DNA of 64,000 nucleotides. Origin: Candidatus Hodarchaeota archaeon. GTDB taxonomy: Archaea > Asgardarchaeota > Heimdallarchaeia > Hodarchaeales > Hodarchaeaceae. A program made the translations under genes and the position numbers. Below the pieces are notes generated by a model. It was not told the DNA's origin and did no database searches. It saw only the letters and a program-made list of their open reading frames with translations. This document shows positions 33,522 through 42,847 of the stretch, piece after piece (within the stretch, counting starts at the first letter, position 1; each line of letters opens with the position of its first letter). The DNA is taken from positions 1 through 64,000 of the forward strand of contig JAEOTM010000145.1 of NCBI GenBank assembly GCA_016839815.1. The letters are read 5' to 3'.

Positions 33522-35786
33522 TTAGAGATTTGATAATATATCTTTCCACGAAAGTCTTTCATTAGGGGTAAGCATCATCTGGAGGACAGTGTCTGAGATA
33601 AAGTTATTTGTAGCAATAAAGCTAGTTACCCAAGATGGAAGGTCAGGTATAGCTATTCCCTGATCAAGTATTAATTGCCATTCTTCATCTGTTAATCTTT
33701 CTGCAAGAGGTTGTTGAAATTCATAGTAAGAGAATGTCGCTCCTCGTGATAAGATCAACTCACCATTTATCTTATTTACTGTAAAAATGATAAACGGATT
33801 GCCTACTCCTTCTTCTAATACTTTTCCTGAATTTGGATCTGTATGAACATCCGCTACAAGAGCCATTCGCTCATCTGTTCCAGTAGTGTATTCTGAATCA
33901 TTTATATTGACTATTCTCTCTAAGACACTTCCAATATTCTTAATTAGGTTAATTTCTTTATTATCCAAGGGCTTTACTTCTAATTCTTTAATTGCGATTT
34001 CCGTTAAGCTGGTCAATGTCTCAATTAAAAGCGTTAACCGTTCATCTATGATTTCTGGCATCAAACTTCGGTTCTGTAATCCTTCAAAAGTCATTGAAGC
34101 TAGACTCGTAAGACGGGCAAAAAGCTCTGGGTTTGCCTCCACATACCCTTGGTCGGGTTCAGGGGGTATTGAGGTAAATTTTGTATAGCTTTGTTTCGCA
34201 TAAAGAATGGTATCATGGCGTAATTCAGTCCATGACCCTAATGCTGTTATTAACTCTTTATCAATCCATGCAGGACTTTGCATATACATTGGATATCCCG
34301 TTCCTTTAGGATTCAAAAGAGGAGTCAATGAATACAACCATAACCAGTAGAGATTTTGCGTCCAAACCGTTAGATTATAAGCAGCAAATTCTTCTTCTAA
34401 GAGGGCCCGTCTAGGTAAATAATCTGGATATTTAGTAGCTTCGTCTTGCAATAACTCTTGTGATCGATTTGAACCAAACACCGCAAAGACATCGAGCGCG
34501 GTGGGAAACATTCTAGCATTTACATTATCATGAACAAGTGATTGAAAGATATACGAGTCTGGAATAAAGCGTTGGCCCATAAAACGTAGACCTTTTGTTT
34601 CATTACTCGTGTCTTGAGTATCAGGGATAATTGAGGATAAAATTCGTGGATTACGATATTTCATCCCTTCCTGAATTATTGCTTCGATCACAGACGAATT
34701 TTCAAACGTTTCAAGAGGAATGGGTGAAGAGAAAATCTTTCCAATCATTGCTAGATAATCCGTATAGATGAGATCGTCTGCACTTCCAACAAAAAAGACT
34801 GTTGGCTCATAAATATTGGCCCAGTTGTTTGCATTTTCTACTACTTGTGCTAATCCTAGTGCTATTAATACAGCTTGTCGGGTTTCGTTTATACCTTGTC
34901 CATCACTCGGATGTAGCCTAAAACTCATCCTTCCGTACCACATCATTGCCTTAAAAAACTGTTCCAACTTTTCCGTTCGAGTATAATGGCCTCGTGGTTT
35001 ATATTGCGAATAATCTTCGTAATATCCAAAAAGAGGTGATAGCACCATTGATGAATGGGTTTCTATTAATTCCAATTCTGAGTCAATGAGTGAACCAACT
35101 AATGTCTCTACTACTGGATCTATACTCACTTCAGGTTCAAGTAATGAGTTTGCAATGGTAAAGAAGGCTAGATTTTTCCTTGCAGCTTCAGCTACAAGTG
35201 GGGCATTTACTACATTATTAGCTTGTGTATATTGGGTAAGTGAGATATCCATCATCTCATGTGTGAGATTGAGAAGTATATCCCAAAATATATCCCCTTC
35301 GATCGATCGGAGGGCATTATCATAAAGAATATGATATGCATGAAGGATTGCATCGGTTGTGACAAAACTAGGGATTATAGCGTCATCATTTTCTATATAA
35401 ACATCATAAATCTGCTTATAATCCGACGGTATAACTACAAATCCATTTTGAACCAGAAGCTCCTTAGCTTCCCCCTTTAATTCACTAAAGATTTCATTCG
35501 ATGGATTATAATTCTTGATATTACTTAGATCCGAGGAAATCGAGAATGGTTGAAGAACTGGTGTTACATTCAACGTGGCCTCATATGGAATATATGTACC
35601 AAAACTAGTCTTAACAGGTTCAGGAATGGTATAAAGGGGGTCAGTCCCTTCCTGATTTGGGATTTGTGAATCTAAATAAGAATTATTTACTAAAAAAACT
35701 CCAGAAAATACCACAATTATGGTCAATAATACACCTGCTCCTCCTTCCCTCAATATTCTCCTTTTTGTTAAATCATCTAGTGCCAT
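33522..35786 (-). CDS. DUF3160-family anchored extracellular protein
   Basis: The 754-residue protein begins with a short cytoplasmic tail and one membrane helix (about 17-33), so it is anchored with its bulk outside. The signature of DUF3160 is visible near residue 140: PSFVTTDAILHAYHILYDN; later FMGQRFIPDSYIF, and PTALDVFAVFGSNRS with the LLQ that follows, fit the family. Members are large helical secreted proteins of unknown function in bacteria and archaea. A regulator-like membrane wHTH gene follows. Confidence 0.85.
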   Translation of the reverse strand: MALDDLTKRRILREGGAGVLLTIIVVFSGVFLVNNSYLDSQIPNQEGTDPLYTIPEPVKTSFGTYIPYEATLNVTPVLQPFSISSDLSNIKNYNPSNEIFSELKGEAKELLVQNGFVVIPSDYKQIYDVYIENDDAIIPSFVTTDAILHAYHILYDNALRSIEGDIFWDILLNLTHEMMDISLTQYTQANNVVNAPLVAEAARKNLAFFTIANSLLEPEVSIDPVVETLVGSLIDSELELIETHSSMVLSPLFGYYEDYSQYKPRGHYTRTEKLEQFFKAMMWYGRMSFRLHPSDGQGINETRQAVLIALGLAQVVENANNWANIYEPTVFFVGSADDLIYTDYLAMIGKIFSSPIPLETFENSSVIEAIIQEGMKYRNPRILSSIIPDTQDTSNETKGLRFMGQRFIPDSYIFQSLVHDNVNARMFPTALDVFAVFGSNRSQELLQDEATKYPDYLPRRALLEEEFAAYNLTVWTQNLYWLWLYSLTPLLNPKGTGYPMYMQSPAWIDKELITALGSWTELRHDTILYAKQSYTKFTSIPPEPDQGYVEANPELFARLTSLASMTFEGLQNRSLMPEIIDERLTLLIETLTSLTEIAIKELEVKPLDNKEINLIKNIGSVLERIVNINDSEYTTGTDERMALVADVHTDPNSGKVLEEGVGNPFIIFTVNKINGELILSRGATFSYYEFQQPLAERLTDEEWQLILDQGIAIPDLPSWVTSFIATNNFISDTVLQMMLTPNERLSWKDILSNL

Positions 35787-36004
35787 TTTTACTCTAGCTT
35801 CTTATTAGTTGATTAGAATGTTATTCATTTAAGAAGCAAGATTGTACAAAATACTATACTTTAGAACATCAGGCCCTTTTTTCTTATCTTCCGGTTCCAG
35901 CCGTTGGTACACTCCTAAAAATTTCGTCTTTTACTTTAGGCAAGTTCTAAAAGCTATTTTAGTGTAGTAGTATAATTTATTAAAGCTAGGATCTTCTTCA
36001 AACT

Positions 36005-36352
36005 ATGAAAACTATTCGTGAAACTATAGTGAATCGGCTTCGTGAATCTGTAGAACCGTCAATCAGATACTCTATTCTATATTATATTGATAGAGAAGAT
36101 CCGACTTCTTCTAAAATGCAAAAACTTCAAGAGGAAATACGTACATCGGCCAGAGTTAATTCTTTACTTTCTAATGCAGAAGGGGTGTATAAAAAGTGGC
36201 AGGGAGTACATTGGGTTCTAAATCTGTTTGCCGAGCTCCATTATCCGCCAAAAGATGTTTCTTTATCTCCTCTTCGGGATCAAGAATTCGTTTTATTAAG
36301 AATTCGTTTGATAACCCTCTCTCCTCTTAACAAAATTTATAGGATTAAATGA
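36005..36352 (+). pseudogene. Truncated terpene-cyclase-like (squalene/prenyltransferase alpha-toroid) N-terminal fragment
   Basis: The 115 residues match the start of the squalene-cyclase-like family: EPSIRYSILYYID, then GVYKKWQGVHWVLNLFAELHYPPKD. After about residue 92 the match ends and the product becomes an unrelated tail before a stop. The same opening layout (DPSIRWQTLRDL, GLYNPKWTSTTYTLLLLRRLG) is seen in the intact relative at 43795-44742. It is best read as the remnant of a truncated gene, although the ORF has a plausible start. Confidence 0.65.
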
Positions 36353-36374
36353 AATTAACGATAACAGATCTTTC

Positions 36375-36953
36375 TTAAATCCATCTTCGTACCTTCTGTT
36401 TAAATTTCAGATATTCCTCTCCAAAGGTTTCTTCCAATTTCTGTTCTTCCCATCGGACAAATACTCTCCAGAAAAAAAACCACAGACCAATGGAAGTAAT
36501 TAAAATGGTCAAACTTACCGTTATTATCGATAATCCCCAAAGGATAAGAATAACTCCAAAATAGATGGGATTACGACTGTACTGATAAGGTCCTGAGGTA
36601 ACAAGGGTTGAAGGAGTGTGGAAGGGTTCCCGTGCAACTAGACCAATCTTCCCAATGATCAATAAATGAAAATTAGCTAAAATAACGAGAAGAAATCCAA
36701 TTCCAAGAATTATTAGACCACCAAGATTTAGTGGGAAAGGAGCAGTGAGATCAGCGGGAAAGAAAAGTACGATGATGAATATTTCTGCTCCATCGAACTC
36801 TCGAATTATAAATACCAAAATCATACTTAATGCTGTGGCACTGACTAGGATATACGCTATGTGGAGAATGGATATGACTGGAGATCTTTTTTCTTCCATT
36901 GGGATCACGTTGGTTTTTATATTTGAGCTGTTCTGATTATCAAGGGGAATCAT
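36375..36953 (-). CDS. ICMT/PEMT-like methyltransferase, minimal form
   Basis: The 192-residue membrane protein has about five helices and the family motif GPYQYSRNPIYFGVILILWG near residue 120, then EEQKLEETFGEEYLKFKQKVRRW with the conserved Glu and YxxF. The first His of the RHPxY motif is Asn here, as in other family members. It should methylate a prenyl or lipid thiol, phospholipid or similar using S-adenosylmethionine. It diverges from the Rag-like GTPase, with about 96 bases between starts. Confidence 0.78.
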   Translation of the reverse strand: MIPLDNQNSSNIKTNVIPMEEKRSPVISILHIAYILVSATALSMILVFIIREFDGAEIFIIVLFFPADLTAPFPLNLGGLIILGIGFLLVILANFHLLIIGKIGLVAREPFHTPSTLVTSGPYQYSRNPIYFGVILILWGLSIITVSLTILITSIGLWFFFWRVFVRWEEQKLEETFGEEYLKFKQKVRRWI

Positions 36954-37049
36954 GATTGCAGATCTGATCTATAGATGAGTATCTGGAGCTTTACACGATT
37001 TGCGGATGGATTCCTCAGATACCCTTTTGAGTTACCTCTGAGTATAAAT

Positions 37050-38081
37050 ATGTCATTATATTGGAAATTATCAACCCTAGAAAAAAAAATCATCTCCCAG
37101 AAATGTCTAGAACCTACACATATCTTCACTGACGTAAAATTTGTGAGGTCTCGGATTTTGTCATATTTAGCCAAGAAAGATATTAACAAGATACTTATTC
37201 TCGGCTTACAAGCCTCTGGAAAGACTACTATAGTTAATGCGGTGACTGAGGGTCACATTCCCACTGAAGAAGAAGAATATCTCCCCACCATTGACTATGA
37301 ACGAAAAAAAATCATGATTGCTGGTCAAGAAATCGTGATTTTTGATATGGGAGGCCAAATTTCCTTTTTAGACCGATTCACTGATGGATTATCCGATTTA
37401 ATCTTTACGGGAGTAAAGGCCCTTATTTTCGTGGTAGATTCTGTTAAAGTGAAAGAATTAGAACAAGCCAAATATTACTTGGACGTCTCCTTAGCAAAAT
37501 TAAACGAGTATAGTCCAACAGCTTTTGCTTATCTTTTTCAACATAAAACGGATTTAATTCCTGAAAATCTAAAGGAAGAAGTTCGTAAGACCATTTCTGA
37601 TCACCTCTTGGTGAATCTTCCATTACATGTACGATATTATGAAACGTCTGTATTCAGTTCATCAATTTTTAATGCTATGGGTGATGTTTTTGCACAGACC
37701 TATGGGGTAACAGAATCCCTAAAACCCTTGGTTGAAACCTTTATCCAGCATAATGATGCTGAGATGGCTCAACTTTTTACCAAAGCGGGAGTTCCATTAA
37801 TACAGTTAGAAAATATTGTGAAATTTGAGCATGTTGCTCTTGCAGATGTTAGGACAGTTTTTGATGCAGTAGTACAAAAATTAGCGAATTCAGCAGATCA
37901 AATTTCATCCTCTGCTTTCTTTGAATCCAATAACCGTGTTTTTATAGTAAAATTTATTGAATCTGGATTGGTAATCTTTCTTGGTTTTCATAAAGATCAA
38001 TTGCGAGAAAAACATGAACAGTTACCTTCTTTATTAAGTAAAGTTCTGATGTTCTCTTCACAACTTGAGGAATTAAGTTAG
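37050..38081 (+). CDS. Rag/Gtr-type GTPase with C-terminal Roadblock/longin-like domain
   Basis: About 343 residues. GTPase motifs in order: G1 GLQASGKT (52-59), G2 Thr in PTIDYE, G3 DMGGQ (99-103), G4 HKTD (165-168, the Rag/Gtr form of NKxD) and a G5-like ETSVFS. From about residue 215 a helix-strand domain follows (LENIVKFEH through SGLVIFLGFHKDQ) that fits the Roadblock-like fold carried by RagA/Gtr1. This architecture is a typical Asgard eukaryotic-signature protein. The start at 37050 is preferred; the frame opens at 36975. No CaaX or Cys end is present, so membrane binding must use another route. Confidence 0.88.
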   Translation: MSLYWKLSTLEKKIISQKCLEPTHIFTDVKFVRSRILSYLAKKDINKILILGLQASGKTTIVNAVTEGHIPTEEEEYLPTIDYERKKIMIAGQEIVIFDMGGQISFLDRFTDGLSDLIFTGVKALIFVVDSVKVKELEQAKYYLDVSLAKLNEYSPTAFAYLFQHKTDLIPENLKEEVRKTISDHLLVNLPLHVRYYETSVFSSSIFNAMGDVFAQTYGVTESLKPLVETFIQHNDAEMAQLFTKAGVPLIQLENIVKFEHVALADVRTVFDAVVQKLANSADQISSSAFFESNNRVFIVKFIESGLVIFLGFHKDQLREKHEQLPSLLSKVLMFSSQLEELS

Positions 38082-38144
38082 TACTCATATACTCCTTCTT
38101 ATAGTGAAAATCAATCAAAAAATCATCTGCAGAGACGAAACCTT

Positions 38145-39464
38145 TTACTGAAGTTTCTCCTTTTTACGATTTATACCGATTATGAAAATTGTTCCCATGA
38201 TCATGAACATTGCTGAAAATGGACTAATTTCGGGAGTTGTTGAGGTAGTAGTCGAGGTATTTGTCCCTGGATCTTCTGTTGTGGTTTGGACGGTATCTGT
38301 TGTGGTAGATGCTGTCGTCATTGTTGATATAGCTACCATCCATAGTTCAGTAAGTTCAGCTGCTGATCCCACTTTTATATGATAACTTACCATCCAACCA
38401 GTCTGTAAATCATAAATTATGTCGAAAGAAATAGTACTAGTTAGAATACTCATTGTATGATTAAGGGTGACAAATTCATTTGTATAAGAGGTATTAAAAT
38501 CGGGATTCGTATCAAAAACTTCATGGATTAACGTTACATTCGTTGTTAACAAAAAATTTAACGGATTCAGTGAGCTCCTATTGACATCTAGCTCAAATTC
38601 ATCAATAAGGTTTCCAAAAGTATCTAGGTGTTCTTGAGACATACGGATTGTATCAGGAGTAAGACTCAGAATTATTAGTCGAAATTGATCCCCAATTTGC
38701 CAATCTGTTGGTTCAGGAGTTGTTACTGCAATCATTTCAAGAACTTGCTCATCTCCTACTCCTACTCCTATCGTATTATGAGTAGGGTTAACCTCAAATG
38801 GATCAGTTGGTTCTGGTTCTACATATTGTTCAAGCTGATAATATGAGATTGGGTGATGGGTATCATTGTATGTTTCATAAATAATTGATTTCAACCAGCC
38901 AGAGGGTAATTCGTATCTTGAACCCCATCCCTTAGTTAATCCAGTGACATTTGAAAGGGTTGTATAATCCTCAAAATAGACTGCAGAGGAAGAAAGAGTG
39001 GTCGTATCGATATTTGCTTGTTCAGTGACTTCACCAATAAGGCTGGTATTTGTGGTCATAACGTAGCAATCAAACTTGAATTTCGAGAGGTCTTGATAAT
39101 AAGGATCGCTTGTAATTGTTGAACCATTCCCTAATTGATACTGTTCACTTATCAGAATATCAGTACTGCTTATGTTAGCAATACTTACTAGTATTTTATC
39201 ATGTAAGGATAAGGTTAATGGTTTAATCTTCCCACCAATGGTAATCCAAGTGGTGTTTTCTAGACTATAATTACCATCTGGTTGTAATATCTGCAGGGAG
39301 GTAATTTCATATAATTGATTTTCACCAGGCGTAATCCCTAATGTATATTCATATGGATTAATATCGATTATTGGAATTGCTGATGCAGCTGTGAGTAAAT
39401 TCATATATTGAGTTAACGAGATTAGTAGTACTCCTACAATTAATTTCTTGATGCTCCTTCTCAT
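38145..39464 (-). CDS. Surface protein with two internal repeats and Thr-rich C-terminal anchor
   Basis: The 439-residue protein has a signal peptide (about 1-27) and two homologous halves (about 30-215 and 220-385). Both open with an NPYEYTLGITPGENQLYEIT / NPTHNTIGVGVGDEQVLEMI type segment, carry TTNTSLIGEV / TTNVTLIHEV, and close with YELPSGWLKS / YDLQTGWMVS. A Thr/Ser-rich linker (about 390-410) leads to a membrane helix and RKKEKLQ tail. It is a secreted, anchored beta-rich protein of unknown function. A GAGG precedes the ATG. Confidence 0.75.
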   Translation of the reverse strand: MRRSIKKLIVGVLLISLTQYMNLLTAASAIPIIDINPYEYTLGITPGENQLYEITSLQILQPDGNYSLENTTWITIGGKIKPLTLSLHDKILVSIANISSTDILISEQYQLGNGSTITSDPYYQDLSKFKFDCYVMTTNTSLIGEVTEQANIDTTTLSSSAVYFEDYTTLSNVTGLTKGWGSRYELPSGWLKSIIYETYNDTHHPISYYQLEQYVEPEPTDPFEVNPTHNTIGVGVGDEQVLEMIAVTTPEPTDWQIGDQFRLIILSLTPDTIRMSQEHLDTFGNLIDEFELDVNRSSLNPLNFLLTTNVTLIHEVFDTNPDFNTSYTNEFVTLNHTMSILTSTISFDIIYDLQTGWMVSYHIKVGSAAELTELWMVAISTMTTASTTTDTVQTTTEDPGTNTSTTTSTTPEISPFSAMFMIMGTIFIIGINRKKEKLQ

Positions 39465-39525
39465 AATTATTCCTCTCTAAAATCGACGTTTATACTAGGA
39501 ATGACCCCTTTAAATGATAGCTTAA

Positions 39526-40116
39526 TTACACAACAACTCTTTTTTCCTGTTCCACATAATATTTGTGTATTTTAACTCCCAAATAGGCGAAGATCGCACT
39601 CAAAATAAAATGTATGATGGTTACTGGAAGCACAGAAAGCAAAAAAAGGCAGATCAAGGACGGTAGAAGGTGGTTCAATTCTGTTGTTTCGCTTAATGCT
39701 AAGTAAGTAAATACGAGTATGATTATATCTATTAAAATGAAAAGCAGTACTCCTAAGTACGATATGATGGGGATTGATTCACTAATTTTTGGATCACCTG
39801 TTAATAATGCAGATACAAACGCTGTAACACTAATCGCCAAAGAAAATGATATTAAATGGAATAATTCAATACGGAGACCTTCAGATGAAAACCAAGTGGG
39901 AGATATGAAGAATAAAATGAAATCAAGAATATCTATTAGGTCAAAATTTGCTATAGTAGGATCATAATGGAACAAGATGAAGATAAAGGTAATAAGTAAA
40001 GTTCCATAATAAAAGGTAAATCCCAAGAATACTGAATTCCAATTTTCTTGGAGAGCTCGTTTGAATTCATGAATATAGGGAATCATACTGGATTCTTCCC
40101 CTTCAATACTAGACAT
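39526..40116 (-). CDS. Multi-TM membrane protein, paralogue of the 7135-7713 protein
   Basis: The 196-residue protein has a cytoplasmic N-terminus and about five membrane helices. Its relation to the 7135-7713 protein is clear by eye (SVTAFVSALLTGD, FISPTWFS, SYLGVLLFIL aligned in order). A GGAG eight bases before the ATG supports the start. It is followed 60 bases later by the repeat surface protein on the same strand. Function unknown; topology is Yip1-like at most. Confidence 0.7.
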   Translation of the reverse strand: MSSIEGEESSMIPYIHEFKRALQENWNSVFLGFTFYYGTLLITFIFILFHYDPTIANFDLIDILDFILFFISPTWFSSEGLRIELFHLISFSLAISVTAFVSALLTGDPKISESIPIISYLGVLLFILIDIIILVFTYLALSETTELNHLLPSLICLFLLSVLPVTIIHFILSAIFAYLGVKIHKYYVEQEKRVVV

Positions 40117-40208
40117 TGTGACAACTCCTTTTCAGTGTAGGAGTAGCTTACTACTCATAAATCTTTCTTCCTTCAATCTTCTTAAAGAAGAATTGGATAT
40201 TCAAATCC

Positions 40209-40646
40209 TCAAATCAAGATATAACCTATTCCCATGCAGACACCTACAATTAGATGTGTTCCTATCTGCAACGGAATAATTCTTGTTTTAAGGTTTTCTG
40301 GCCTTACTTTAACTAAATCGATCCATATGGCTAAGCTAAACATAAGAGATTCGAATAATAACAGGATTACTGCACTTAGTAGATCATTATCATACACATT
40401 AATCTTTAGGATTCCTTCTTGTCCCCATATAAATACAAAAATTATTGGGTGAAAGAAAATACCTAGAAATGATCTCACGAGATATGTATATGGTTTTTTA
40501 TCAGTTTTAACGAATTTTTTCCCCCATTCATGTGTAAAATCATAATCCTTAGGTAGATATGATCTTATTCGCCATACATTCGAGAATACGACTAAACTAA
40601 TCATCATTCCTACTACAGTTCCAAGGGCTGCACCAAAATAACTCAT
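40209..40646 (-). CDS. Four-TM membrane protein of unknown function
   Basis: About 145 residues with four membrane helices; the loop DYDFTHEWGKKFVKTDKKPY between helices 1 and 2 is charged. A GTGAGG immediately before the ATG at 40646 decides the start; a GTG nine bases upstream is possible. The pattern resembles the DUF1761-like group, but this is not certain. It stands between two other same-strand genes. Confidence 0.6.
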   Translation of the reverse strand: MSYFGAALGTVVGMMISLVVFSNVWRIRSYLPKDYDFTHEWGKKFVKTDKKPYTYLVRSFLGIFFHPIIFVFIWGQEGILKINVYDNDLLSAVILLLFESLMFSLAIWIDLVKVRPENLKTRIIPLQIGTHLIVGVCMGIGYILI

Positions 40647-40698
40647 TTTCCTCACTTTTCTATTATTGTTTTTCCAAAATTATCAACATAGATCCAAC

Positions 40699-42108
40699 TT
40701 ACGTCGTTTTCGCAGCCTCGATTTCTTTCAAAGCAGCTTTATCCAGAGAGGATTTCATTCTTTTTGCAGGTAGAGACTTCAAATTATTGTAAAACTTCTT
40801 TCTAAAGAATGGAATTTTGCATAATAAAAGCATAAAGAAGTTACCTACCCTAATAAAGTATCTTTTTTGAGGAAAATCATATTTGCCATGTTTCTTGAAG
40901 TATCTATGGTCTGCTTGCCATATCATTCGAATTGGCCCCCAGATCTCATCTCTGAAAACCTTGTGACCTCCAACACCCAGAAAATTTTGAGGTCTCACAT
41001 ATTCCTTTTCGGAAAAATAAACCACTTGATTGGCAAAACTATGTAATTGTCTATCCAATAACTCTGAATTACCTATTTCATCCGTTATAATTCCTGTGAA
41101 GTTTGCATCTTGACGAGTCGTTGCTGATGCTTCTAGAATTTGGATTAAATTATGATTCGGAGTGGGTGGACCAGAAATTAAGTATCCAATTTGTTTTCCG
41201 ACAAGAGAGGGAGTGTGATTCCAGAAAAATGCTCTGTCATAAAATTGTTTCCATTTAGCTGACAAATATCGATTTTTCATATTTCCTGCAAAGATGATGA
41301 TATCCGATGTAATGACGCGATTATTATAAACGTCCTTATACTCATCATCATAGAAACAATTATAATCGTAACCACATCGCATACATCCTTGGCATCCACC
41401 TTTAATTTCAATGTCTTGAATATTGAGAAAATCAATCTCATTTGAGAAATTTTGCTTGAATTGATCTATCATCTTTCCGAGATTGGATTGTGGGTTATAT
41501 TCGTCGGTTATCATGATTATTTTCTGTTTCGTATCGATTTTTGGTTGATCAAGAACTGTTGGTTGGTATTCAAATTCAGAAAAACGCAAAGGTGAGTAAA
41601 GTTTTCCTGTAGCTTTTTGATTGTCGATGGTACTTAGGAAATTATCCATGAAAATTCGAAGAAGCTCTCTGAGTTCCTTTATACGATAATCATTCAAGTA
41701 AACAGACAAGCCATCTATAAATTGCATGTTTAAGTCTTCACATTCTGCTCGCAGATACTGATGTGCTGTATGGTCATAATAATGAATTGAACTAGAAATA
41801 ATTCCCGTGTATTTGCCTTCAAAGGCACTTTGTGCATTCCTTTCATGGATTAGTTCAATAAATCTCATATACTGAGATGGAACACAAAGAACATAAAGAC
41901 CAAAGCTCCAGAGCACTCCATCTGCAGATTCAATCTCCTTAATTACAGCTTGGAACTCCGTATCTTTTTTCTCAAGTTTCTTGATCTTCTTGGCTACATT
42001 TATTGTTATCCATTCATGTTCAGGATGAAACTGTTTGACATAATCCATATATTGTATAGTAAAACTCAGCTTTCCTTTTGGACTACCATTTAGTACAACT
42101 ATTTTCAT
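40699..42108 (-). CDS. Tandem flavodoxin-fold NAD(P)H oxidoreductase-like fusion
   Basis: About 469 residues with two flavodoxin-fold (NAD(P)H-dependent FMN reductase) halves. Half 1 begins MKIVVLNGSPKGKLSFT, the FMN phosphate loop. Half 2 begins near residue 210 (KIIMITDEYNPQSNLGKM) and carries GGCQGCMRCGYDYNC, a cysteine cluster often seen in iron-sulfur flavoproteins of this family. The C-terminus is basic and has a membrane-like helix (FFMLLLCKIPFF). It could move electrons from NAD(P)H to an acceptor; substrate unknown. It follows the 42121-42546 gene by 12 bases, so they form one operon. Confidence 0.75.
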   Translation of the reverse strand: MKIVVLNGSPKGKLSFTIQYMDYVKQFHPEHEWITINVAKKIKKLEKKDTEFQAVIKEIESADGVLWSFGLYVLCVPSQYMRFIELIHERNAQSAFEGKYTGIISSSIHYYDHTAHQYLRAECEDLNMQFIDGLSVYLNDYRIKELRELLRIFMDNFLSTIDNQKATGKLYSPLRFSEFEYQPTVLDQPKIDTKQKIIMITDEYNPQSNLGKMIDQFKQNFSNEIDFLNIQDIEIKGGCQGCMRCGYDYNCFYDDEYKDVYNNRVITSDIIIFAGNMKNRYLSAKWKQFYDRAFFWNHTPSLVGKQIGYLISGPPTPNHNLIQILEASATTRQDANFTGIITDEIGNSELLDRQLHSFANQVVYFSEKEYVRPQNFLGVGGHKVFRDEIWGPIRMIWQADHRYFKKHGKYDFPQKRYFIRVGNFFMLLLCKIPFFRKKFYNNLKSLPAKRMKSSLDKAALKEIEAAKTT

Positions 42109-42120
42109 TTTAATCATCTC

Positions 42121-42546
42121 TTAAGGAGGTAGAATATAATTCTCAAATTCCTCATCAGGTTCTTGTTCAAGTAATTTCCTCACATACCAAATACCTTCTT
42201 TCTCGATGAAGAATAGCTCAAAGCCTGACTTATGTAATTTCGCAAGAAACTGCAGATTGAGAATATAAGAGGCTAAAACAGAATGGAGATTACTTGAAGG
42301 ATCGGAATTCACCTTTCGGTGGGAATTAATTAGAGGAAATACTTCTACATGCAAAGATATGTTATTTGATTTAGCTTCAGCAACCAGATAAATCCTTATA
42401 CAGTTTTTATTTAATAAAATCAGTGATTTATTTACATCAATTCCGCTTTTTCTGGAATCTAGGGTTTCAAGATAATATTGAAGTTGATGGAAGGATTCTA
42501 CCAGATTTAGGGAATTTTTAATAACTATCCGTCCTGAAATAGTCAT
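42121..42546 (-). CDS. Hypothetical protein upstream of the flavodoxin-like fusion
   Basis: The 141-residue soluble protein is alpha/beta, with several LLN and VEVFP strands, and ends in acidic EPDEEFENYILPP. No family was recognised. It lies 12 bases upstream of the flavodoxin-like fusion on the same strand, so a linked role (for example binding partner or regulator) is plausible but not shown. Confidence 0.55.
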   Translation of the reverse strand: MTISGRIVIKNSLNLVESFHQLQYYLETLDSRKSGIDVNKSLILLNKNCIRIYLVAEAKSNNISLHVEVFPLINSHRKVNSDPSSNLHSVLASYILNLQFLAKLHKSGFELFFIEKEGIWYVRKLLEQEPDEEFENYILPP

Positions 42547-42821
42547 TTATAATAGAAAACTCTTAATGATATTACTGATTGGACGTTTACTTTGATCATA
42601 ATTTAAATAATTTTTGAATTAGCGAGTATTTCGGAATTAAAGACGAATCAAGACATATCTCAACACTAAATGATTTTTTGACCCAACAGCAAGTTTGAAT
42701 TGAAGAATTTCCAGAAAGTCTGAAGAAATTAATCAATTTTCTGGGTAATTCAAAAGAAAATTCTAGAGGAGAGATACATAGTCTTGTTAAGAACGGAGCT
42801 TAACCATGATTCCAACATGTA

Positions 42822-42847
42822 AAAAACGAATGAAACCATTCGTTTTT
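42822..42847 (-). terminator. Hairpin terminator at the end of the Lrp-like gene
   Basis: AAAAACGAATG and CATTCGTTTTT form an 11-bp perfect stem with a 4-base AAAC loop. The hairpin overlaps the stop codon of the minus-strand Lrp-like gene (42846-42848). On that strand the stem is followed by a short T run. Confidence 0.6.

Noticed and set aside
37050..38081. Prenylation of the Rag-like GTPase
   Set aside because: Its C-terminus ends SSQLEELS with no cysteine near the end, so CaaX processing of this protein is not supported.
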